A stretch of DNA of 64,000 bases, taken from the NCBI GenBank assembly GCA_000469685.2, contig LS997567.1:18118422-18182421 (forward strand). Reading direction: 5' to 3'. The notes under the pieces were generated by a model. That model searched no databases and was not told the origin of the DNA. It saw nothing but the letters and a program-made list of their open reading frames with translations. How positions within the stretch are numbered: position 1 is the stretch's first letter; each line of letters opens with the position of its first letter. Positions 55,354-64,000 of the stretch are shown here, in pieces. Origin of the DNA: Haemonchus contortus. Lineage: Eukaryota; Nematoda; Chromadorea; Rhabditida; Trichostrongylidae. Position numbers and translations under genes: made by a program.

Positions 55354-55529
55354 CCAGGCTGCTGCCTCTGATCTGACACGACCTTGGTTCTGCTAATTGT
55401 TTGAACAGGCTCATGAAAGGAGACCTTAAATTTTCACAGAACCTCACAACAGTTAATGATTCCAATGATATGAGATCCAAAAATGCCGTACACCCAACAT
55501 CAGCAGCACTTACCATTCGGAAAACAGGT
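55354..55529 (-). CDS. Two predicted exons of a minus-strand host gene
   Basis: A 16-bp exon (55,529-55,514) lies after TTTATTTCTGTCAG and before GTAAGT. A 71-bp exon (55,424-55,354) lies after AAAATTTAAG and before GTAGAC. Read together they give PVFRMVSFHEPVQTISR and then VVSDQRQQPG. The second exon ends two bases into a codon, and the exon at 45,588 begins with the one base needed. The composition is polar and disordered like the other exons. The donor GTAGAC is weak. The family is unknown. Confidence 0.4.
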
Positions 55530-56513
55530 CTGACAGAAATAAATTAGGCGACTCATAGCTTCATTGTTCGCGCATTTTAAAAAGAACATTTCAGCCACAA
55601 AAAGCTAGACAGAGTACGACTCTTCATTGATCCAAAAACTCTATTGTGCACTAACGGTTGTACGAGTGCATTTAGACTGAAATGAGTTCAACACACGCGA
55701 AAGTAAGGGAGCGACGTAGGCGCGGTGTGTCGCCAATGTTCACCTGGCACATAGTTGTAAATTAGAATTTTTGCACATATCAGCACACGTCATGTACAAA
55801 TTGTGATCACAAGAGAGCAGTGGAAATCAAGTTGAGGAAAGGAGCACCGCACGTTCCAACACTGAGCGCTAGAGCGCAGAAGAGGAAGCGTAGACTACTT
55901 TGCGAGCTCACAGGGGTGCCTAAGAACGATTCATAGCCGAGAAATATGGTTTTTTTTATCAAATTAGTCTCAGGAGGGAAAGGACACCACGGTGGGTAAG
56001 TCAAATGAATATACAATCCTTACATGACTTCAGAAGAACTTAAACAACATAGTGCCGTATGCATAACGCCCAGGGTAGGGAAGGGGGAGAGGGTGCTATC
56101 TATTTCCACACCCCTCGTGGTCTGCAAATACGTACTGAATGCAACTACCGTATCACTACGCTTAGTTTTATCCAATTTCATAGGCTGACCAGGTTGATTC
56201 GCGAGGGGTTTATATGGCTAGATTCGCTCCTTTTTCAGCTTTCAACTTTTCACTGCTTTTTTTGATATTGGTTGTCTGGTTCGTTCCTCATTTTAGGCTT
56301 TTCTTCGTCCAATTTACACTTTAATCACTTCTCAAGTGCACGCCCACAAAATGATGGTATGCACATCTAATATCAGTTAAGACCACTTCCAGCTCCACCA
56401 ACTCGTTGAATGTTGAGCTGTCTGGGACACTCAGCTGAACTGATATAGGTCCTATGAATTAAAAAATTCGTTTCATCTGAAATGTTAGGAAGGGACAAGA
56501 GGAAAAAAGGGAC
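55530..56513. other. No recognisable gene or element
   Basis: Short frames only, including a 69-codon minus frame at 56,016-55,807 without motif. Confidence 0.3.
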
Positions 56514-56726
56514 TGTCGCCTAAACCTACACCCTGAAAAAACGCCGGGCGAGTTTTTTTGGCAAACTGCCCACTATTTACATCTCGTTCGTTGCGGGACC
56601 CACGTCATCGTCCCTGTATGTGGCTTCATTTCGACGTTTCGTTTGAATTGCTATTGGAAGAAGTGATGTTCTGAGTGTCCGCAACTATGAAATATCCGGA
56701 TGTAAAGGAAAAGGTGGCATTATACG

Positions 56727-57107
56727 TTGTTTAAAAGAGATTATATGACATCTTGGGAGGTAAATTTTGAAAAGAAGAGACGAACCGTAGAAAGAGGAGA
56801 GCTTTGCGAAGAGCTTTCCCCGATGAATGTAGAAACGGGGATCCGGAACGGTAAGTATTTCCATTTCACTTCAAATTTCACTCAGCTGCTCGTTTCTTTA
56901 TCCAACAGGGATACACTTTCTCTAGAGCAGAACTTTTTTCGAGAACTTTTGTGCCTTCTTCTTCCGAGATGTCACACAACCAGTAACCTAAAACCGTTTC
57001 CCAACGGTTCACTGTGTGGAGATCCACAATACACTGATTTCGATTACATTACATTAACGTTAATAACATATCCAGTAAGAGTATGCAACCATAAAACGTT
57101 TGACTGA
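56727..57107 (+). other. 126-codon open frame with internal splice-like sites
   Basis: The frame contains LEQNFFRELLCLLLPRC but no known motif. A GTAAGT at about 56,850 and acceptors ending ACTCAG and CCAACAG before 56,911 could define an intron, and the two flanking parts join in frame. It lies inside the inverted-repeat element, so it may be element sequence. I cannot assign a function. Confidence 0.25.
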
Positions 57108-57807
57108 AGTGGAGTGATGTTTGAAACCAAGACTGTGTCTCGGAAAAGGCTCATCGATTAATAGAAACTTAAAGACAGAATACCAATTACAACCTTACTC
57201 ATTTTAAACGGCCTCTTCTTGGGTAATGGAAAAGATGTGCATGCTTTCTTTTGATCTACTGGTATAACTTCATTTAAATGGTATTTGAATGAAATGGCAC
57301 ACTCTTTTTGTAAGTCCTTCTCTCAATGTAATTGGATGCCATTTTCTGAAAGCCTCGCATGGTTATTTGGTTGAAAAGGGAAGTGTAGCGCACGACACCG
57401 GGTAGCAACGTGCCAGGTAATGAACATTCATTCATGACCGCAGTATATTTGAAAGCCATTTTGATACTATATAATGTCTGGTGAGGTAAAGCGGTGTGCT
57501 CCTGCCTTTCGACTTTTGATGGTGACCTAGGACCACATTAATTCTAATTACACTATGCTGATGCTGAAGCCACGTCGACAGCAGATCTTGCTTCAACCTA
57601 CTTCTTCATGTTGCCAGGTGCCAGTGGTTCAGAGGTTCCTACTCGGTGAAAAAGCCAATATTCCTTGGCCAAACAACCAGTTTATCTTTCAAACAACGTA
57701 TATTTTCTTCCCTTCCTTTACTTTCAGATCTTTCACGTGTACGGATAACCTTAACATCATTTCTTCCAATAGCAATTCATAAGCAGCGCCAAAATAAAAC
57801 GAAAGTA
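57108..57807. other. No recognisable gene
   Basis: This is the remaining interior of the 56.5-62.3 kb inverted-repeat element. It has short frames only. Confidence 0.3.
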
Positions 57808-57812
57808 GAGTC

Positions 57813-58065
57813 TGTGGTGTCTAGGCGGAAGGGTGGCGCCTTTTATGGAAACAGAGAGATTGTTGTCTCTCTAGTAACGAACGAACGAGTAAAAACACGA
57901 TGGTTCAGTGGTATAAATTTATTAACGACCAATCAAACACCCTAGTTGCGGGTGGTGAGCAAGAGAACTGTCCCCTGTTACGGGTAAGACAGAGTAGAGA
58001 ATCCCTACTTAAGCCCCGCCCCGAAGGAGCGGTGGTGACCGCGGGTTCTGGCTTATGCCAGAACA
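57813..58065 (-). repeat. 3' LTR of the second BEL element
   Basis: On the element strand the LTR begins TGTTCTGGC and ends GACACCACA. The purine-rich CCGGCGGGAG just upstream is a possible polypurine tract. Confidence 0.92.
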
Positions 58066-58176
58066 CTCCCGCCGGCCACGATTAATTAAAATTTACATAT
58101 ACAAGAAAGCAATAGAATTTTGTGGTGTCCGCCGCTGCCCATAATTGTCGTCGTAGTCGTTTGAAGTCCTATTCCT

Positions 58177-59790
58177 CTATTGGCGCACAGTAGCTCGTTG
58201 TTTGGTCTCCCACACGTCGAACCCTGGATGCCACAGTCGTCGTCTTCGGCATGAGCTGGCTTGAGGCAGCGACCACAAAGGCCGAGCCACGCCACCTGCA
58301 TGCTTTTTGCGAGCGCCGCTATCGCTCACGATTGCTAATGCTTTAATGAGGTAGTTGTCACCCCATAACATTGAACTTCCAAGACGCAGAGCAATGACTA
58401 GCTCTACAAGTTCAAGCTTGGGAATGGTTCGTGGCGCTTCCTTTGGTGACAGCTTGGTTTCTCCAGTCACGAGAAGGGAAGGCGTTTTATCTTGGGATAC
58501 TGTACAAGAACATGCCTCTACAGCTTCATTGCTTGGGCACGAGAAGAGCCAGAGACATACACCTTTCGAAAGCTTATTCTCTCCACTAAGAACTCTGTGG
58601 ATTGTTATCATAGCGTTATTTGTCACACATGACGTACTCCATTTTTTGAGGAGTTCCATGAAAACGCGGTCATCCCGTCTTGAATGCATGATAAAGATCT
58701 TCCTCATCGAAGATTCCATTCCAATTAATAATGAACCAACAACACAGAGCGGGTCGTACAGAGAATCAATTTGGCTGACTATATCTCTTTTTGTCAGCGT
58801 CGCCTTCATTTTGAATTTTGTCTTTACTGCGGAGCGGTCGTTCTTCGTGCCGTTAAGAAGTTTCGTTTGACCCGATGCAGCCCGGTCGTTCCTCGGTATG
58901 GTCACGTTATCAATATTCGTATTAGAAACATACTCTCGGAAGTTCATACCGATTTTTGAGAAGGAACTCTTAGACTCTTTGTATTTTTGGGGAACCTGCT
59001 CTTCTGGTTGTGGGTGAAGTGAAATATAGCCCATTTCCAGATTTCTCTCTCTTCCTACTGATATTTCAGTCCCTTTCGAGCGCAAAAATGCTAGATACGC
59101 CATTTTTAGTATACTAGGTGACGCAATGATACCGAATGGTAACCGATTAAAGCGGCTCTCCGTCATGTTTGACCTCATAATAAGCTTCGTGGTATCTTTT
59201 ACACACAGTGGGCGGCATAACTCTTTGTGTGCGTCTTTAAGCCTAATCTGCGTGAACGCGGCCTCGTCCTCAAGTTTTGAGATATTGCACTGTAATGGGA
59301 AAGGTGCTTTGACATAACCTATGTCGGACGATATTGGTTTTGGGTTACTTTCGAAATGTTGCTGAACTTTATTATCAATGGCGCATTCATCAGAAGAAGC
59401 TCTTAGTCCTTCTAGTTTGAATAGTTTTTCTGACATTCGATCCTCTGAGCCCTCGTGAATGGCCATCAACCCAGAAGAGACTGACTGATGTTCTGCGGGG
59501 TTGTCTAGCCTGCCTCGGCCATAAATTGCTGGACCGAACACGGTTTTTGCGATTTGCAACCCTGAAGGTGTTCTCTGTGGAACTCCGTCTTCGTCGACCA
59601 CGTCGTGATATCTGTCGAGCCCGACTAAAATTTTGGGCACCTGTCGCTCTCCTTGTAGATTGGAACTTGCGACGCAGATCTGGTTATGCTCAAGGAAATT
59701 GGCATCTTCTTCTGTCAGTCTTACCGAAGGAAATCCTTTTGTTACGATTGGTTTTGTTTGTACGTTGAAGCGTGTTCTTTCCCGTATGCG
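58177..59790 (-). pseudogene. BEL/Pao Pol remnant (RT and RNase H parts)
   Basis: The frame starts around 59,790 with TKPIVTKGFPSVRLTEED and KILVGLDRYHDVV (end of the protease-RT linker). It then has DEAAFTQIRLKDAHKE and FNRLPFGIIASPSIL from RT. The YVDD-type box is missing because sequence jumps from AYLAFLRS to unrelated linker. Later, SLYDPL and PKLELVELVIALRLG belong to RT-RNase H. Only one catalytic aspartate region can be placed. The integrase is lost and the frame ends at 58,177 near the 3' LTR. The change of frame from Gag lies at about 59,765-59,800. Confidence 0.8.
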
Positions 59791-61565
59791 GATCTAACTC
59801 TCAAAGGTACAGTTGTGCTATCGAACCGTTCAACGTGTCCTCCAATGCCCGACATTGTACAGGTTTCTGTGAAGAGTTTAGGAAGTCCAAAGTCGTTTGC
59901 TAATTTCTCCTCAATCATGGTTTTGTGAGCTCCAGTATCAAAGAAGAAGAGTACTTTCTCGAACCTTTTATTTTTGTTATTCCAAAGATTGCCCTCTGCT
60001 GTCATAAGAATCAGTTGTTCATTTTTGCTCGTGTCGATCTTTGAGCGGTCGTAATCCTGCTCAATTTGAATGACCTGTGTGTTGGTCTGTTGTGTTCTCC
60101 AATCATCGTTGCAATAACGACTGCTAGGCCTGCTATCAGACTGCTGTGGTCTGCTGCCATAGTTTTGTTGATTGGCCTCATTTCTTGCCGGCCAGGGATT
60201 TGCCGGTGGGGCTCTCACGTTGGTGCCGAATGGTCTGCTTGCCAGACATATGCTATGATGATGTTTCTGGCCGCAACAGGAACAGTTAGGCTTGTTGCAC
60301 TGATTGCTTGAATGATCACCGTTGAAACATATCCAACAGAGACGGTTTTCCTTGGCGATAGCGCGTTTCCTTTGAATGTCGGTGACGGTTCTGCACAGTG
60401 CGGAATGGTGGTTATTGCGTCCGCAAAAGACGCAGTTTCGGGGAAACCTTTGGCTTTGTCTTCCAGAATCATCAGTGTACCTAATTTCTCTGATTTGTTC
60501 ACTTTCGGAACCCCAGTGTGTCTCGACAAAGAGTTTGGAGGATATTTCTCTTTCTAACAGATTTCCAATTGTAATATTTTTGTCGTCCTGATATTTTGCT
60601 AGGACGTCCTTTATTATTGTGTAAGGGAACTTTTTGATTATTGTTTCAGTCCACATAGGTTCGCTAGTGGCTCTGATGTCATAGTCAGTAGATACCATTT
60701 GGTTCACAAGTGCTTTGATCGAGTCCAAGCAGTCATCACAGCTTTTTGCATTGTGTGCGGCAGCTTTCAAGTCGAAGAGTTTCTGCACTATTTTTGACCT
60801 GTTGACCGGTCGGTTGCCGAATTTGTCTTTGAGAGTCTGTGCAATCCACTCATAATTTTTTGCTATCGGCTGTATTCCTTTGATGGCTCTTTCGGCCTTC
60901 CCTCTCAAGCTGTCTTTGAGTAGAACAATCTTCTCAATTGTGCTCAGGTCATTACTGGAGTGAATGAGGGATTCATAAACTGCCCAGTACTCTGGGAATT
61001 CTTCTTCGCTACCGTAAAATTTCAGCAGGCTGATATTGGGCGGTTTGATTGACCGCATCCTGGAGGTGCTCTCAGAATTCGGCTCCTCCAAGTTTCCTTG
61101 AAACCAATTTGTTTGGTTACTATTGTGGGTTGATGAACCTTCACTGTCGTTATTAGCGGAAGGTAATTTAAGCTTTCTTTGAGCTTTTGCTAAATTTACT
61201 TTAGCCTCAGTTAACTGAGCTTCCAGTATGTGAATGAAAGCCTCAGCACTCGCTAAGTGTTGTGGATATTGAGATTCTCTTTCAATTTCTTGAACTTCTA
61301 TAATGAGTTCTTTTTGATCAGTCTTTTTTGCATTAGCATAATGATTCTCTATCTTATCGACTCTTTCTTGAATAGTCTCGACAGCGGTCCTTATACGACT
61401 AATTGCTGACGATAAAAGGGTAACGTTTGCCAGAGCTTTCTCGTAAAGTTCCTCCTCGTTCTCCGGATACTCTAGGTTTGCTCCGTAGCACTGATATTTT
61501 TGTAACAGAGTGGCTAGGGCTGTGGCGCTAGCAATAATTGGTTTTTTGTAAAAGTAGAGTGCCAT
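59742..61565 (-). CDS. BEL/Pao Gag-protease, intact frame
   Basis: This 607-residue protein starts with an ATG 351 bases after the 5' LTR. Residues 30-160 are strongly helical (Gag coiled region). Around 180-360 is the DUF1759-type capsid region with FYGSEEEFPEYWAVYESLI. Zinc knuckles follow: CVFCGRNNHHSALC, CWICFNGDHSSNQC and CSCCGQKHHHSIC. The protease motif FFFDTGAHKTMI is at about 536-547. It ends at a stop soon after the protease, where the frame shifts into Pol. An intact Gag next to a ruined Pol is what a mobilisable non-autonomous element would keep. Confidence 0.9.
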   Translation of the reverse strand: MALYFYKKPIIASATALATLLQKYQCYGANLEYPENEEELYEKALANVTLLSSAISRIRTAVETIQERVDKIENHYANAKKTDQKELIIEVQEIERESQYPQHLASAEAFIHILEAQLTEAKVNLAKAQRKLKLPSANNDSEGSSTHNSNQTNWFQGNLEEPNSESTSRMRSIKPPNISLLKFYGSEEEFPEYWAVYESLIHSSNDLSTIEKIVLLKDSLRGKAERAIKGIQPIAKNYEWIAQTLKDKFGNRPVNRSKIVQKLFDLKAAAHNAKSCDDCLDSIKALVNQMVSTDYDIRATSEPMWTETIIKKFPYTIIKDVLAKYQDDKNITIGNLLEREISSKLFVETHWGSESEQIREIRYTDDSGRQSQRFPRNCVFCGRNNHHSALCRTVTDIQRKRAIAKENRLCWICFNGDHSSNQCNKPNCSCCGQKHHHSICLASRPFGTNVRAPPANPWPARNEANQQNYGSRPQQSDSRPSSRYCNDDWRTQQTNTQVIQIEQDYDRSKIDTSKNEQLILMTAEGNLWNNKNKRFEKVLFFFDTGAHKTMIEEKLANDFGLPKLFTETCTMSGIGGHVERFDSTTVPLRVRSAYGKEHASTYKQNQS

Positions 61566-61652
61566 AATGATATCTCTACCGACTATTTCCTTTACTTACT
61601 TCGCTGCTGTTGAGCGGTTGTTTTGTTAGTGATAACGTACTTGCTGTGATTT

Positions 61653-61754
61653 AGCAAGTAAAAGTACGCTGCTTTCGAGCGATTGTCCTTCAGCAAGGAA
61701 AAGATAAGCTAAGTCCGGTGGAATTAGCAAGTAATTCGCTGCTTTCGAGCGATA
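61653..61754 (-). repeat. Short direct repeat in the BEL leader
   Basis: TTAGCAAGTAA followed by CGCTGCTTTCGAGCGAT occurs twice about 74 bp apart in the untranslated leader. A packaging role is possible, but nothing shows it. Confidence 0.5.
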
Positions 61755-61899
61755 AAATGAGATACGTCTGTTAAATTCGACTAGGAATTCAACAAACAAC
61801 AACGCAATAACGCTGTTCTTCGCAAAGCTGTTGTTTGCGGTTTTTTTGGGCTGACTGAGTCCCAAGGACAGGCGATTTGCTGACCTTATAACGGCTTTA

Positions 61900-61911
61900 G
61901 CCGATGCACCA
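61900..61911 (-). promoter_or_regulatory. Primer binding site, tRNA-Gly(GCC)
   Basis: On the element strand, TGGTGCATCGGC follows the 5' LTR after five T residues. It matches the first 12 bases of the site used by the 23-31 kb element. Confidence 0.75.
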
Positions 61912-61916
61912 AAAAA

Positions 61917-62169
61917 TGTGGTGTCTAGGCGGAAGGGTGGCGCCTTTTATGGAAACAGAGAGATTGTTGTCTCTCTAGTAACGAACGAACGAGTAAAAAC
62001 ACGATGGTTCAGTGGTATAAATTTATTAACGACCAATCAAACACCCTAGTTGCGGGTGGTGAGCAAGAGAACTGTCCCCTGTTACGGGTAAGACAGAGTA
62101 GAGAATCCCTACTTAAGCCCCGCCCCGAAGGAGCGGTGGTGACCGCGGGTTCTGGCTTATGCCAGAACA
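61917..62169 (-). repeat. 5' LTR of the second BEL element
   Basis: 253 bp, identical by eye to 57,813-58,065. The element is transcribed leftward from here. Confidence 0.92.
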
Positions 62170-62299
62170 GAGTCGATGGCATGGGTCCCGCAATAAATTT
62201 CTTGGCCCTCAAGCCGTATAGTTGACAAACGTCCAAAAATTCGACAAATGACTCGCGACAACTCGCCCGGCGTTTTTCGGGGTGTAGGTTTAGGCGACA

Positions 62300-62774
62300 C
62301 TTCGCCCATCGTCGTTCTACATTTTATATTTCTTTGCACATATTTTTCATGCGGCTGGGTTATTGGTCATAGCAAAGTCCAAGTCGATGCACATATCCTA
62401 TGCTGCCATCTACAAGAAACTCCTCTTAAAAGCTCCTTTCATGGTTTGTTTAGAGCTCTGCCACGCGGACGTTTTTTGTTAATTGAGCATTTTTTATGAG
62501 ATATCTATGAATGAAGTTTGATATGGAGAAGTGAAAACAAATTACAATTATACGGTTGACCGCATTTCATTTTATTTCCAAAAATAAGCTGAGAAGTGGG
62601 GGTAAAGGGTAAAAGACAGTAGTGATATCTGCAATGAGCCCACATTTCACGTAGCTCCAAGGAAAAACCATGAGAAACAAACCTTAGAATCTTGAAAAGG
62701 AAACAATTCCTCGCTCCATGCTAACGAAAGCAGGTGTGCATTTCAAAAGGAGGGTTCTGTATCAATTAGCTTAC
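62300..62774. other. No recognisable gene
   Basis: Flank of the inverted-repeat element. One short plus frame (62,248-62,499) overlaps the terminal repeat and has no motif. Confidence 0.3.
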
Positions 62775-62862
62775 CTGCAGCGCTATTACTTGAAGTGATT
62801 GCTCGCTCTAGCTCTGCTGACAATATAAGCAACACAGAAGCAGAAGAGGCTCCCAAATCTTT
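62775..62862 (-). CDS. Possible exon of a minus-strand gene
   Basis: A minus frame reading KDLGASSASVLLILSAELER and then AITSSNSAAG ends before GTAAGC at 62,774. The upstream acceptor (TTGAGATAG) is weak. Strand and composition fit the other predicted exons, but the phase does not connect directly to the exon at 55.5 kb, so at least one exon would be missing between. Confidence 0.25.
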
Positions 62863-62989
62863 CTATCTCAATAGAAAACAAATGGATCAAGAAAGTGAAG
62901 TAGTTACGCGCTGAATCGTAAAAGGCTGTTGACCAGCGATGTGCCAAGTCATCGAAATACCTGCATATTAATGTTGTACTCATATGTCC

Positions 62990-64000
62990 GAGGGAGTGGT
63001 GGTAATAAGTAAAAATGCAGAGTGTCGGCGATCTGGGTACTTTAGTCGGTACGACCTAGTCTTGTTAGGACGCTAGAGCGGTCATAATGGCGAACGAATG
63101 GTCCGCGACAGCCGCGTGCGGGGAATCGATTACAGAAAACCGTTCCTGCTGCCCGTCTTCCGGGTTCTGGGGGGTGACTCGCGTGGGCGTATCTCCTGGC
63201 AGTCCTTCTTGGGCTTCTACGAGAACAGCGGCGGGCTTCCGGACGGCGGTAAGAAACGGCGACTGGCTTAGTGAATCGTTGGTTCCGCTCATCACTCTCT
63301 TCACGCGCAAGTTCTGCAATAGATCATCGATAATCGTAAATCAAAGCATTGGTTTATTGACCCCAGGATCTAAAAAGAGTGGTCTCTTCACTCGTATTTA
63401 CTACAAGGACCCACGTGTCTCACATCGACCACGGTACCAAAATCGTCCACGTTTGGGCATATTCTGCAGTACGACCAGCTTCCGAGCAGTTGGCCCTTCT
63501 TTTGCGACTGACGTTCTTTCCGTCTGTCCCAGTGCTTGTTTCCGTCCAGTGGCGCAGCCAGCATTTACGTAGCTTCTCGTACCAGAAACGAGTCTTGAAG
63601 CGTCCGACTATATCATTATTATCGTAGGGGTCACTCCTGAGGCACCGTATGGGATTCCCACTCTGATGGGGCGTTTTTCCCGAAAAACCTTAACTAAAGG
63701 TTCCGACGTCCCCTTAGCATCGACCCCTTATTACCGTTAGATGGCCCCAGGTCGACCCATATACTTGCAACAATACGAGACAATTAAATACAACCTTTAT
63801 GAATAGTCATGCGCGCATAACAAGGCATCTTCACGACATCGATGTACATAGACTTGGAATAGTCGGAGAAAGATCAACGTGTCGATGAGACTCAAAGAGA
63901 GAGGAGTGTAAGTGACCGTCTCCTGACCGCTCCTGACGCGGCTTCGTGTTCCAATCCCCCTCGCATCTTCGCCTCCCGTCCCGCCCATTCGATCGGCTCT
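62990..64000. other. Unassigned end of window
   Basis: A 161-codon plus frame (63,087-63,572) and an 84-codon minus frame (63,319-63,065) overlap, and neither has a motif. The minus strand has AATAAA at about 63,357, which could be a polyadenylation signal of an LTR or gene. I cannot decide. Confidence 0.25.

Larger units (their letters stand above)
57808..62174 (-). mobile_element. BEL/Pao retrotransposon, internally deleted, identical LTRs
   Basis: The 253-bp LTRs at 57,813-58,065 and 61,917-62,169 show no difference by eye. They read TG...CA on the element strand. GAGTC flanks the element (57,808-57,812 and 62,170-62,174). Inside are an intact Gag-protease frame and a Pol frame with large deletions. 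Integrase is absent. Perfect LTR identity with a defective Pol suggests that it moved recently with enzymes supplied by another element. The lineage differs from the 23-31 kb element. Confidence 0.92.
56514..62299. mobile_element. Inverted-repeat element split by the second BEL element
   Basis: TGTCGCCTAAACCTACACCC at 56,514 is mirrored at 62,299 (reading inward). Similarity continues through CGCCGGGCGAGTT for about 40 bp with few differences. Without the BEL insertion the element would be about 1.4 kb. Its interior (56,560-57,812) has a plus frame at 56,727-57,107 with GTAAGT and TTATCCAACAG splice-like sites. No transposase motif is seen and no target duplication is clear. Confidence 0.5.

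Noticed and set aside
63065..63572. 161-codon plus and 84-codon minus frames near the right edge
   Set aside because: They overlap each other, neither has a recognisable motif, and the window ends before context can help.

Overview
The window looks like repeat-rich nuclear DNA of a parasitic nematode, most likely a strongylid such as a hookworm. The grounds are BEL/Pao retrotransposons primed by tRNA-Gly, two non-LTR families of the type common in hookworm genomes, mariner and fold-back DNA elements, and short exons with TTTTCAG-type 3' splice sites. Nothing bacterial is present. The assignment is from memory of these families, not from a search.

Layout. 0.55-2.4 kb: composite repeat with minisatellite. 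3.5-7.35 kb: inverted terminal repeats enclosing a broken RTE-type LINE (family A). 7.4-15.8 kb: two SINE-like copies, a dead mariner, a small MITE and unassigned DNA. 15.8-21.3 kb: wreckage of a second LINE A copy, a BEL integrase piece, a fold-back element, and a decayed BEL envelope-like region followed by a coiled-coil/zinc-knuckle ORF. 22.28-22.79 kb: minus-strand exons resembling SAP130. 23.1-31.7 kb: a nearly intact BEL/Pao element with a 5-bp target duplication and an extra 3' LTR. 31.7-35.5 kb: a 400-bp near-perfect inverted repeat, LINE B and BEL relics, and a mariner nested in another inverted-repeat element. 35.9-40.6 kb: a BEL gag relic and two more composite repeats with long TG, TGTCGG and CAGA arrays. 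41.0-44.5 kb: two LINE B copies, one with a twin-priming inversion and a 19-bp target duplication. 45.1-45.6 and 55.35-55.53 kb: minus-strand exons whose phases fit together. 46.4-54.9 kb: a nest of MITEs. 56.5-62.3 kb: an inverted-repeat element split by a second, internally deleted BEL element with identical LTRs.

How it fits together. The simplest reading is one host gene on the minus strand, with exons from about 55.5 kb down to 22.3 kb or beyond, whose introns are filled with transposons. The SAP130 link and the joining of the exon groups are inference. The most notable mobile element is the 23-31.7 kb BEL. After Gag, protease, RT, RNase H and integrase, its long frame runs on into a further coiled-coil plus CCHC protein. 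That protein has its own ATG just after a strong 3' splice site, and a strong 5' splice site lies just after the primer binding site. A spliced subgenomic RNA is therefore plausible. A decayed relative of the same downstream ORF, also behind a TTTTTTCAG site, lies at 20.1-21.3 kb after an envelope-like region.
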